6,104 bases of DNA from an archaeon (lineage in GTDB: Archaea; Methanobacteriota; Methanobacteria; Methanobacteriales; Methanobacteriaceae), in NCBI GenBank assembly GCA_024409165.1, contig JAKSUE010000088.1, positions 1 through 6,104 of the forward strand, read 5' to 3'. Of this stretch, positions 1 through 5,570 are shown piece by piece. Under the pieces are notes generated by a model. That model ran no database searches. It saw only the letters and a list, made by a program, of their open reading frames with translations, and had not been told where the DNA came from. The first letter of the stretch is position 1, and each line of letters opens with the position of its first letter. The position numbers were made by a program, and so were the translations under genes.

Positions 1-51
1 CAATATTTGTTAATATTTATTCAATATTTCTAATAATTATGTGGTGTAATC
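1..51 (+). promoter_or_regulatory. Putative promoter and leader of the first gene
   Basis: This short AT-only stretch contains TTAATATTTATT (10-21), a reasonable archaeal TATA-like element, and the word CAATATTT twice (1-8 and 22-29). It ends with a clear ribosome-binding site, GGTG at 43-46, five bases before the ATG at 52. GGTG pairs with the archaeal 16S 3' end (anti-SD core CACC). The RBS is convincing; the TATA assignment is weak because nearly any 12-mer here looks TATA-like and the window begins at this point. Confidence 0.35.
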
Positions 52-330
52 ATGGAATATAAAATTAATAATGCAATTATTAAAAAAAATAGAGAAACTG
101 GTGAATTTGCTTTAATTGATCCTGAAGGAAATTTTTCTGCTGAAGATAAATTAATGGTAATTAATAATGAAGATTATATTACTATGCAATTATTAATTAA
201 TGCTATCTTAAGAAATGAGTTTAAATCTTGGAATTCTGTTAAATGGGATGAAGATGATAAACTTAAAAGTTTACTTGTTAAATTAGGTTATACAAGAAAT
301 GACATAGCTCGTATGCTTCAAGAATTTTAA
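52..330 (+). CDS. Small uncharacterised protein, 92 aa
   Basis: I do not recognise this family. The 92-residue product has no signal peptide, membrane segment or cysteine pair and is rich in Asn, Lys, Asp and Glu, so it should be a soluble cytoplasmic protein. Residues about 1-30 read as a beta-type segment with an Asp-Pro-Glu-Gly turn (DPEGNFSAEDK). Residues about 41-55 (DYITMQLLINAILRNEF) and 67-92 (DKLKSLLVKLGYTRNDIARMLQEF) look helical, and the last segment resembles the end of a small helical or DNA-binding fold, though that is only an impression. The gene is supported by an ATG five bases after a GGTG ribosome-binding site and by a T-rich terminator directly after the TAA stop. It converges on the ACT-domain gene and is probably monocistronic, unless its real operon begins before the window. 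Confidence 0.75.
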   Translation: MEYKINNAIIKKNRETGEFALIDPEGNFSAEDKLMVINNEDYITMQLLINAILRNEFKSWNSVKWDEDDKLKSLLVKLGYTRNDIARMLQEF

Positions 331-333
331 TTA

Positions 334-430
334 TTTTTTCATTATGTTTAACTTTTTTTAATAATATTTTCATTGTTTTTTTCAGTTTTTTCTTTTTTCA
401 TTTTTTCTTTTTTATTACTTTTTGTTTTGT
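334..430 (+). terminator. T-rich termination region of the first gene
   Basis: Starting four bases after the stop codon of the 92-aa gene, the plus strand carries many T runs of five to seven bases (for example near 334-339, 378-384, 387-392 and 397-402) with almost no G. Archaeal RNA polymerase terminates intrinsically on such U-tracts without needing a GC-rich hairpin, so this is read as a multi-site terminator. It lies between convergent genes and would stop plus-strand transcripts before they run into the ACT-domain gene. Confidence 0.6.
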
Positions 431-482
431 AAAAAAATGAATTAGAATAAATTATTAAATGTATATAATTCATATAATTTAT
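431..482 (-). terminator. Minus-strand terminator of the ACT/ligase operon
   Basis: Read on the minus strand, the sequence after the ACT-domain stop codon carries a 9-base AT-only inverted repeat (ATAATTTAT at 474-482 and its complement at 447-455). It is followed by a run of seven T (437 down to 431). The T run is the likely termination point; the inverted repeat is AT-only and may be chance in this composition. It abuts the plus-strand terminator, so the 171-base convergent gap works in both directions. Confidence 0.4.
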
Positions 483-501
483 CCTAATTTAGGTTTAAAT
501 A

Positions 502-933
502 TTATAAATTAGCTATATCTTCTTCTGTTAAAATATCTGCATTACCTTCTTGTAATGATTTTATTCCAGATTCATAATCTTCTATTTTAACAACAACAAT
601 TGCTTTATCGGTTTTAGAACTTACAAATGCATAAAGATATTCTACGTTAATTTTAGCTTTTTCAAAGAGTTCTAATGCAGAATTTAAACCATTTGGTTCA
701 TCATCAATACCAATAACAATTACTTCATTTTCTTTTACAAGGAAATGGTTTGCTTTTAAAACTTCTTTTGTTTTTTCATTATCTGAAACAATTAATCTTA
801 AAATTCCATATTTTGTGTTATCTGCAATTGAAAGAGCCCTAATGTTTATTCCCGCTTTTGCAATTGTTTCAACTGCTTTTTTTATTCTTCCTTCTTTATT
901 TTCAAGAAATACAGAAATTTGTTTTATTGCCAT
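502..933 (-). CDS. Tandem ACT-domain amino-acid-binding protein
   Basis: The 143-residue protein consists of two ACT modules. The first (about 1-70) opens with IKQISVFLENKEGRI, the classic beta-strand then N-x-x-G-R/P-x-helix entry of ACT domains. The second (about 71-143) has the degenerate strand-helix-strand pattern starting near VIVIGIDDEPNGLNSALELF. ACT domains bind small ligands, most often amino acids, at domain interfaces and regulate partner enzymes. No catalytic domain is attached, so it should act as a stand-alone sensor in the cytosol. It lies 52 bases downstream of the phenylacetate-CoA ligase gene on the same strand, with its own AGAGG ribosome-binding site (941-945, seven bases before the ATG) and no T-tract between them, so the two are probably cotranscribed. 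This ACT/PaaK pairing is common in archaea and bacteria; feedback by an aromatic amino acid is an inference. Confidence 0.88.
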   Translation of the reverse strand: MAIKQISVFLENKEGRIKKAVETIAKAGINIRALSIADNTKYGILRLIVSDNEKTKEVLKANHFLVKENEVIVIGIDDEPNGLNSALELFEKAKINVEYLYAFVSSKTDKAIVVVKIEDYESGIKSLQEGNADILTEEDIANL

Positions 934-985
934 AATTTAACCTCTATCGTGTTTTTTCTACTTAATTATGTTTTATTATCTTAAT

Positions 986-2287
986 TTAATCAAAGTTTCT
1001 TTCATCAATTACTCTAACTGCTTTACCTTCACTTCTTGGTAATGATTCAGGTTCTACTAAAGTTATGTTTACTCTTATACCAATTTTATTATGGATTGTA
1101 TGAGCTATGTTAGCTTCAAGAGCATCTAAACCTTTCATTTCATCTGAGAATAGTTCTGGTGAAGTTTCAACTTTAATTTCAATTACATCAAGATGTTTTG
1201 GTCTTGTTACATGTATTTGGTAGTTAGGAGTTAATCCTGTAATACTGAGTAATGCTTCTTCGATTTGAGATGGGAAGAACATTACACCTTTGACTTTTAA
1301 CATATCGTCAGTTCTACCAGTAACTCTGTCCATTCTTACAGTGGTTCTTCCACAAGGACATTTTTCTTCTCTAAGTGCAGTTACATCTTTAGTTCTGAAT
1401 CTGATGATTGGCATTCCTTCTTTTGTTAAATTAGTTAAAACTAATTCTCCTTTTTTACCAAATCCTAAAACTTCTTCTGTTTTAGGGTCAATAATTTCTG
1501 GATAGAAATGATCATCTTGAATATGTTGTCCATTACGTTCAATACATTCCGCAGCAACACCTGGACCCATGATTTCAGTTAATCCATAAATATTATGAGC
1601 AGTAATTCCTAATTTTTCTTCAAGTTGAGATCTCATCTCTTCAGTCCACATTTCTGCTCCAAATATTCCTGCTTTTAAACTAATATCTTCAGGTTTATAT
1701 CCTCTTTTTTCAAGAGATTCGGCAAGATATGTTGCATAAGAAGGAGTACAAGTGATAATATCACTTTGGAAATCTTCCATCATTTTAAGTTGTCTATCTG
1801 TATTTCCAGAAGACATTGGAATCACAGTAGCTCCCATAGTTTTTGCACCGTGGTCAATACCGAATCCTCCAGTAAATAAACCATATCCATATGAATTCTG
1901 GATTTTAGATTTACTTGTTCCACCAGCCATAGCTATTGCTCTTGCAGCACACTCTCCCCAAATTTCTAAATCTCCTTTAGTGTATCCACTAACAACAGGA
2001 GTTCCAGTAGTTCCAGAAGTACTGTGTATCTCAACAATTTCATCTTCAGGTACTGCAAATAAGCCAAAAGGATAAGCTTTTCTTAAATCATCTTTAGTTG
2101 TAAATGGGATTTTACTAACATCTTCTAAAGTCTGTAAATCCTCTACTTTAAATCCAGCATTATCAAATTTTTCTCTATAAAATGGAACATTTTCATAAGC
2201 TGTCTTAACTACTTTTTTAAGTAAAGAAAGCTGTAATTCTTCTTTTTTCTCTCTACTCATACATTCTGCATCTTCATTCCAAATCAT
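986..2287 (-). CDS. Phenylacetate-CoA ligase family protein (PaaK-like)
   Basis: This 433-residue enzyme belongs to the AMP-forming adenylate superfamily, PaaK branch, and matches the usual length (about 430). Visible motifs in order: KTAYENVPFYREKF (28-41), typical of the PaaK N-terminus; the phosphate loop STSGTTGTP (89-97); YGYGLFTGGFG (133-143); the adenine-binding YGLTE (234-238); RFRTKD (296-301), with the ribose-binding Asp at 301; the PaaK hallmark CPCGR (310-314); and GRTDDMLKVKG (324-334), the hinge into the C-terminal domain (about 335-433). Expected reaction: aryl acetate + ATP + CoA to aryl-CoA + AMP + PPi. In methanogens such enzymes are linked to salvage of phenylacetate or indoleacetate into aromatic amino acids with indolepyruvate-type oxidoreductases. 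Methanobacterial relatives have also been called coenzyme F390 synthetase, which the sequence alone cannot exclude. The start is set by GAGG (2295-2298) seven bases before the ATG. The ACT-domain gene follows in the same operon. Confidence 0.9.
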   Translation of the reverse strand: MIWNEDAECMSREKKEELQLSLLKKVVKTAYENVPFYREKFDNAGFKVEDLQTLEDVSKIPFTTKDDLRKAYPFGLFAVPEDEIVEIHSTSGTTGTPVVSGYTKGDLEIWGECAARAIAMAGGTSKSKIQNSYGYGLFTGGFGIDHGAKTMGATVIPMSSGNTDRQLKMMEDFQSDIITCTPSYATYLAESLEKRGYKPEDISLKAGIFGAEMWTEEMRSQLEEKLGITAHNIYGLTEIMGPGVAAECIERNGQHIQDDHFYPEIIDPKTEEVLGFGKKGELVLTNLTKEGMPIIRFRTKDVTALREEKCPCGRTTVRMDRVTGRTDDMLKVKGVMFFPSQIEEALLSITGLTPNYQIHVTRPKHLDVIEIKVETSPELFSDEMKGLDALEANIAHTIHNKIGIRVNITLVEPESLPRSEGKAVRVIDERNFD

Positions 2288-2598
2288 GTTATTTCCTCTG
2301 AGAAGAATTTATATCAATTATAAAGTAATCATCATTTTTAAACTAATTTAATATTTATTCTTTTTAGTTAATATAATTTATTTGAGTTTTTAGATTTTTA
2401 AATTTTTATTTTCAAAATTTCATTTTTCGAATCATATTTTTTTAAATTCATATGAGAACCATTTTAAAACTATTTTAAAGATTATATTTATATATTATCT
2501 TTAATAAAATATATTATGTATAAATTTTTTATTATTTAGTTATGCTTAATAATAAAACTTATAATAGAATTTTACTGTGATTATTTAGAGGTTTTTAT
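2288..2598. promoter_or_regulatory. Divergent intergenic region between ligase and symporter
   Basis: This 311-base region holds the promoters for both directions and no credible gene; plus-strand ATG frames at 2516 and 2542 encode only 7 and 12 residues and lack ribosome-binding sites. On the symporter side there is a consensus TATA box (2487-2496) inside a near-palindrome, a second TATA-like run (2506-2516), and an AGAGGT ribosome-binding site (2587-2592) six bases before the ATG. On the ligase side there is a short inverted repeat, TTTATA with a five-base gap then TATAAA (2308-2324), and minus-strand TATA-like runs around 2345-2357 and 2370-2380. Which run is used cannot be decided by eye in such AT-rich DNA. 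Confidence 0.5.
2476..2503. promoter_or_regulatory. Near-palindromic operator candidate over a TATA box
   Basis: The arms TAAAGAT (2476-2482) and ATCTTTA (2497-2503) are exact reverse complements. Across the full 28 bases, 12 of the 14 symmetric pairs match. The centre contains TTTATATATT (2487-2496), an excellent archaeal TATA box. A dimeric regulator bound here would block TBP, the usual way archaeal repressors work. If the box drives the symporter, transcription would start about 2515-2520, giving a leader of roughly 80 bases. The symmetry is seen directly; the operator role is inferred, and AT-rich DNA produces some palindromes by chance, although the G/C pair inside the arms argues mildly against that. 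Confidence 0.4.
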
Positions 2599-4248
2599 AT
2601 GAATTATTTTATATTAGCTGCAGTTTTTATTGTTTATTTTATTTTAGTAGTTTATGTAGGATATTATGCTTGGAAACGTACTAAATCCACAGAAGACTTT
2701 TTAGTTGCTGGAAGATCTACTCACCCTTATATTATGGCTTTAAGTTACGGTGCTACGTTCATTTCTACTGCAGCTATTGTTGGTTTTGGTGGAGTTGCTG
2801 CTACCTATGGTATGGGAATATTATGGTTAGCATTCTTGAACATTCTTGTTGGTATGTTTATAGCATTTGTATTCTTTGGTAAAAGAACTCGTCGTATGGG
2901 AGTTAAATTTAATTCAATGACTTTCCCTGAGTTTTTAGGTCGTAGATTTGATAGTAAATTTATTCAATATTTTAGTGGTGCTTTAATATTTTGTGCAATG
3001 CCAATTTATGCATCTGTAGTGCTTATTGGTGCAGCACGTTTTATGGAGTCATCATTACTTATTAACTTTAATATTGCTCTTTTAATCTTAGCTGTAATTG
3101 TATGTGCTTATGTATTCTTCGGTGGTATTAAAGGAGTTATGTATACTGATGCTTTACAAGGAACAATTATGTTCATTGGTATGGTTTTCTTACTTGTATT
3201 TGTTTATTGGACTTTAGGTGGAGTTACAGAAGCACATTCTGCTTTAACAGCTTTAGCACCTCATTATCCGGCAAGTCTTGCTGCTGATGGTGGTACTGGT
3301 TGGACATCATTCCCAACATTTAATAGTACTATGTGGTGGAGTCTTGTTTCTACAATGATGTTAGGTGTAGGTGTAGGTGCATTAGCACAACCTCAATTAG
3401 CTGTTAGATTCATGACTGTTGATTCTGATAAAGAACTTAACAGATCTCTCTTAATTGGAGCTTTATTTATTGGAGTAATCACTGGTTCTGCTTATATTGT
3501 AGGTTCCTTATCTAATGTATTCTTCTTTAATAACTTTGGACAAGTAGCTATTGACTATGTTGGAGGAAACATTGACTCAATTATCCCTACATTTATTTCA
3601 TTAGCATTACCTGAATGGTTTGTTTATGTTTTCTTACTCTCTTTACTTGCTGCTGCAATGTCTACTTTAAGTGCACAATTCCACACTCAAGGTTCTGCAT
3701 TAGGTCATGATTTATATGAAGCAATTAAATCAAGAAAAGTAAAAAGAACCATGGAAAATGGTTTTAAATCTGATAATGATGAAGAAATCAATAAATCTTC
3801 AGTTCCTGTTACTAAAATAGGTATTTTAATTGGTGTTATTTTAGCATTAGTCTTAGGTTTAGTTTTACCTGGAGGAATTGTAGCTCTTGGAACTTCCTTA
3901 TTCATGGGACTTTGTGCAGCTGCATTCTTACCTGTATTTGTTGCAGCATTATTCTGGAAAAGAACCACAAAACCTGGAGCTATTGCAGGTATTCTCTCTG
4001 GAACCATTGTAAGTTTATTCTTACTTGTATTCATCTATAAAAAGACTGCTGTTGGTCTTGGAATTTGTCAATTCCTTCTTGGTAAATCAATGTTAATTCC
4101 AACAATGCCATGGTGTTCTATGGATGTAATGTGTGTAGCAGTTCCAATTTCAGCTATTGTAACTGTTGTTGTAAGTTTACTTACTAAACCAATGGATAAA
4201 AAATTCATTGATTATGCATTTGAAGGTATAAATGATAACAAAGATTAG
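2599..4248 (+). CDS. Sodium:solute symporter (SSS family)
   Basis: This 549-residue integral membrane protein has about 13 hydrophobic segments, as expected for the SSS (PutP/PanF/SGLT, LeuT-fold) family, which couples Na+ influx to uptake of an organic solute. Diagnostic features: a first helix (about 1-24) followed by KSTEDFLVAGR (29-39); helix 2 with ALSYGATFISTAAIVG (47-62); TFPEFLGRRF (108-117); AQPQLAVRFM (263-272), matching the PutP GQPH-x3-RFM block; and AAAMSTLSAQ (about 351-360), whose Ser355-Thr356 correspond to the Na+-binding Ser340-Thr341 of E. coli PutP. A charged cytoplasmic loop lies near 375-402. PutP's critical Asp55 aligns with Phe54, so this is not a proline transporter; the helix resembles PanF and other general SSS members more. 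The substrate is unknown. The start follows AGAGGT by six bases. A small accessory gene follows nine bases downstream. Confidence 0.93.
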   Translation: MNYFILAAVFIVYFILVVYVGYYAWKRTKSTEDFLVAGRSTHPYIMALSYGATFISTAAIVGFGGVAATYGMGILWLAFLNILVGMFIAFVFFGKRTRRMGVKFNSMTFPEFLGRRFDSKFIQYFSGALIFCAMPIYASVVLIGAARFMESSLLINFNIALLILAVIVCAYVFFGGIKGVMYTDALQGTIMFIGMVFLLVFVYWTLGGVTEAHSALTALAPHYPASLAADGGTGWTSFPTFNSTMWWSLVSTMMLGVGVGALAQPQLAVRFMTVDSDKELNRSLLIGALFIGVITGSAYIVGSLSNVFFFNNFGQVAIDYVGGNIDSIIPTFISLALPEWFVYVFLLSLLAAAMSTLSAQFHTQGSALGHDLYEAIKSRKVKRTMENGFKSDNDEEINKSSVPVTKIGILIGVILALVLGLVLPGGIVALGTSLFMGLCAAAFLPVFVAALFWKRTTKPGAIAGILSGTIVSLFLLVFIYKKTAVGLGICQFLLGKSMLIPTMPWCSMDVMCVAVPISAIVTVVVSLLTKPMDKKFIDYAFEGINDNKD

Positions 4249-4253
4249 GTGAT
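4247..4253 (+). promoter_or_regulatory. Strong ribosome-binding site for the small symporter subunit
   Basis: AGGTGAT is complementary to the conserved 3' end of archaeal 16S rRNA over all seven bases, the strongest such site in the window. It starts inside the symporter's TAG stop codon and sits four bases before the ATG at 4258 (six bases counted from the GGTG core, like the five-base spacing of other genes here). That favours 4258 over the adjacent ATG at 4261 and supports the tiny reading frame as a real, well-translated gene coupled to the symporter. Confidence 0.75.
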
Positions 4254-4257
4254 ATTG

Positions 4258-4371
4258 ATGATGGTTTTAGGTATTGAAGATCCATGGATTTGGGGAGGTT
4301 ACCTCCTTTTAGTTATCTCCACAATTCTTTGTGTTGTTTATGGTTTAATTAATTGGAATAAAGGAGATTAA
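4258..4371 (+). CDS. Symporter small accessory protein, 37 aa
   Basis: This 37-residue protein begins with a short amphipathic N-terminus containing GIEDPWIWGGY. It continues into one strongly hydrophobic helix (about residues 13-31, YLLLVISTILCVVYGLI) and ends with the polar tail NWNKGD. It matches the pattern I know for the 'symporter small accessory protein' encoded directly after SSS transporters in archaea and some bacteria: acidic-Pro-Trp entry, single membrane helix, Y-G-x-x-N-W tail. By analogy with other small SSS partners (the DUF485 and DUF4212 types) it would sit beside the transporter in the membrane and be needed for its assembly or activity; that role is inferred. It is separated from the symporter stop by nine bases, has a perfect AGGTGAT ribosome-binding site and is followed by a T-rich terminator, so the two form a bicistronic unit. 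The gene is below usual length cutoffs. An alternative start at 4261 would remove one Met. Confidence 0.85.
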   Translation: MMVLGIEDPWIWGGYLLLVISTILCVVYGLINWNKGD

Positions 4372-4388
4372 GTAATTTAATCTCTTTA

Positions 4389-4432
4389 TCATTTTTTATA
4401 TTTTTTAATAATTTTTATTTTATTTTATTATA
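4389..4432 (+). terminator. T-tract terminator of the symporter operon
   Basis: About 20 bases after the small subunit's TAA the plus strand carries successive T runs (4392-4397, 4401-4406, 4412-4416 and further TTTTATTTTATT) with no GC stem. This is the typical U-tract intrinsic terminator of methanogens, and it separates the symporter unit from the PRC-barrel gene. Confidence 0.55.
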
Positions 4433-4440
4433 ATTGTATA

Positions 4441-4523
4441 GTTTATATTTTATATTTTATTTATGGTTTTTAATCATTTAAAAAATCTTTATTTCATTAA
4501 CATGTCATTTTAAAGGTGTTATT
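4441..4523 (+). promoter_or_regulatory. Putative promoter and leader of the PRC-barrel gene
   Basis: Repeated TTTATATTTTATATTTTATT-like sequence at about 4442-4461 offers one or more TATA boxes. Initiation from them would fall about 4470-4490 and give a leader of 30-55 bases. AAAGGTG (4512-4518, core GGTG 4515-4518) is the ribosome-binding site, five bases before the ATG at 4524. The RBS is solid; the exact TATA box is a guess. Confidence 0.4.
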
Positions 4524-4844
4524 ATGAGAGTATCTAAAGAATTAATCGGTAAAGAAGTTTTAAATTATGATGTATCACTTGCTGGTAAAGTTGTTGATGT
4601 AGATATAAATCTTGAAAATGGTAAGGAACTTTCATTAATAGTTGCAAATAAAGGAATTCAAGAATCTTTAAATATTAAAAAAGGAGAACTTGTTATTCCA
4701 TGGGACCTTATTGCTCGTATTGGAGAAAAAATTATTCTAAAAGAATCTTATAACTCTGAAGATGATTCTGTTTATGATAAAGATGGAGAATTAAATCTTG
4801 ATAAATTTGAAGATGAAATCATTGAGTTAAAATCTAGATTATAA
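4524..4844 (+). CDS. PRC-barrel domain protein
   Basis: The 106-residue soluble protein is a single PRC-barrel with a tail. Residues 1-75 show the archaeal PRC pattern: MRVSKELIGKEVLNYDVSLA, a G-K-V-V-D-V-D-I strand (21-28), then SLIVANKG and a closing VIPWDLIARIGEKIIL. Residues about 78-106 form an acidic extension (SEDDSVYDKDGELN then a charged helix DKFEDEIIELKSRL). PRC-barrels are small beta-barrels that serve as protein-interaction modules. In archaea with FtsZ and SepF, stand-alone PRC-barrel proteins (CdpB group) take part in cell division; RimM-like RNA-processing roles are the other known use of the fold. This gene could be either or neither: the family is secure, the role is not. 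It has its own ribosome-binding site and is probably transcribed separately from the symporter unit; pyrE follows 91 bases later on the same strand. Confidence 0.88.
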   Translation: MRVSKELIGKEVLNYDVSLAGKVVDVDINLENGKELSLIVANKGIQESLNIKKGELVIPWDLIARIGEKIILKESYNSEDDSVYDKDGELNLDKFEDEIIELKSRL

Positions 4845-4935
4845 TAGATATGCTAAATATAAATTATGTATAATTTGGCTCTAATAATTATTATTTGATT
4901 ATTTATTTGATTATTTGTTTGATTATTGTGATTAC
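4845..4935 (+). promoter_or_regulatory. Leader of pyrE with three 12-base repeats
   Basis: The gap holds a TATA-like AAATATAAATTA (4855-4866), then three tandem copies of a 12-base unit, TTTGATTATTTA (4894-4905), TTTGATTATTTG (4906-4917) and TTTGATTATTG (4918-4928, one base short). The pyrE start follows the last copy almost directly. The last copy runs into GTGAT (4928-4932), a partial ribosome-binding site five bases before the ATG at 4936 when counted from GTG. That RBS is what fixes the pyrE start. Whether the repeats regulate anything is unknown. Confidence 0.45.
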
Positions 4936-5460
4936 ATGTCTAAGGAATATTTAATTAAAATTTTAAAAGAAAATCATGTTTTTGAAGAAGGTGAATTCAC
5001 TTTAGCTTCAGGTAAAAAAAGTAATTACTATGTTAATATGAAAAAAGCAATTACAAATCCTGAAATTTTATCCACTATTGCTAAATTAATCACTGATAAA
5101 ATTAAAGAAGAAGGCATAGATAAAGTTGCAGGTCCTGCTCTTGGGGCTGTTCCAATAGCTACTGCAGTTTCTTTAGAATCTAAGATCCCTCTTTTAATGA
5201 TTAGAAAAGAGAAAAAAGGTTATGGTACTTCTAAATTAATTGAAGGAGAACTCAATGAAAATGATAATGTAATTGTTGTAGAAGATGTTACAACAACTGG
5301 AGGTTCCCTCCTTAAAGCAATTAAAGCTATTCAAGACAATGGAGGAATTGTAAAAAGAGCTTTTGTTGTAGTTGATAGGGAAGAAGGAGCTTTAGAATCC
5401 TTTGAAAAAGAAGGAATCACACTCGAACCTTTAATTTCTGTTAGTGAATTCTTTGAATAA
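4936..5460 (+). CDS. pyrE: Orotate phosphoribosyltransferase
   Basis: PyrE joins orotate to PRPP, giving orotidine 5'-monophosphate, the penultimate step of UMP synthesis, in the cytosol as a dimer. The 174-residue length is normal for archaeal PyrE. Seen in order: TLASGKKSNYYVNMK (22-36), the orotate-side loop; GPALGAVPIA (66-75); RKEKKGYGTSKLIEG (90-104), the flexible Lys-rich catalytic loop with the conserved K-x-Y/H-G; and IVVEDVTTTGGS (113-124), the PRPP-binding signature with its acidic pair Glu116-Asp117. The start is placed at the ATG at 4936 rather than an in-frame TTG at 4915, because the extra seven codons lie inside a tandem repeat, add no conserved sequence, and would put the start before the GTGAT ribosome-binding site. 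A T-rich repeat terminator follows, so pyrE does not obviously continue into nob1. Confidence 0.95.
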   Translation: MSKEYLIKILKENHVFEEGEFTLASGKKSNYYVNMKKAITNPEILSTIAKLITDKIKEEGIDKVAGPALGAVPIATAVSLESKIPLLMIRKEKKGYGTSKLIEGELNENDNVIVVEDVTTTGGSLLKAIKAIQDNGGIVKRAFVVVDREEGALESFEKEGITLEPLISVSEFFE

Positions 5461-5567
5461 CTTTTTTAAATTACTATTTTTTATTCTTTTTAATTATTTT
5501 TTATTCTTTTTAATTATTTTTTATTCTTTTTCCTTTTTTTATTTTTTTATCTTTTTTTAACTATTTT
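5461..5567 (+). terminator. Tandemly repeated T-tract terminator after pyrE
   Basis: Immediately after the pyrE stop, the plus strand is almost pure T with a few A and C. Two exact copies of a 20-base unit (TTATTCTTTTTAATTATTTT at 5481-5500 and 5501-5520) are followed by an 11-base partial copy (5521-5531) and preceded by a diverged half copy (5471-5480). More T runs of five to seven bases continue to about 5560. U-tracts of this kind terminate archaeal RNA polymerase, so this looks like a terminator whose T block was multiplied by slippage or duplication. Confidence 0.65.
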
Positions 5568-5570
5568 TAC

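Noticed and set aside
1290..1505. Plus-strand open frame of 71 codons opposite the ligase gene
   Set aside because: It is the antisense shadow of the PaaK-like ligase, whose motifs fix the coding strand; no ribosome-binding site and no family resemblance.
1752..2075. Plus-strand open frame of 107 codons opposite the ligase gene
   Set aside because: Also antisense to the conserved ligase core (phosphate loop and flanking motifs); its hydrophobic look comes from the complementary codons.
2516..2580. Two leader mini-frames (7 and 12 residues) before the symporter
   Set aside because: ATG at 2516 and 2542 lack ribosome-binding sites and are too short to judge; an attenuation-like role cannot be supported from the sequence.
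3705..4034. Minus-strand open frame of 109 codons inside the symporter gene
   Set aside because: Antisense to conserved transmembrane coding sequence, with no RBS and an unlikely composition.
4463..4513. 16-residue frame before the PRC-barrel gene
   Set aside because: No ribosome-binding site and no recognisable product; likely chance in the leader.
4894..4928. Short repeats as a CRISPR-like array
   Set aside because: The 12-base units are directly adjacent with no unique spacers, so this is a simple tandem repeat.
4915..4935. Upstream TTG start adding seven residues to PyrE
   Set aside because: The extension is translated from the 12-base tandem repeat and precedes the ribosome-binding site; the ATG at 4936 has correct spacing and gives the normal PyrE N-terminus.
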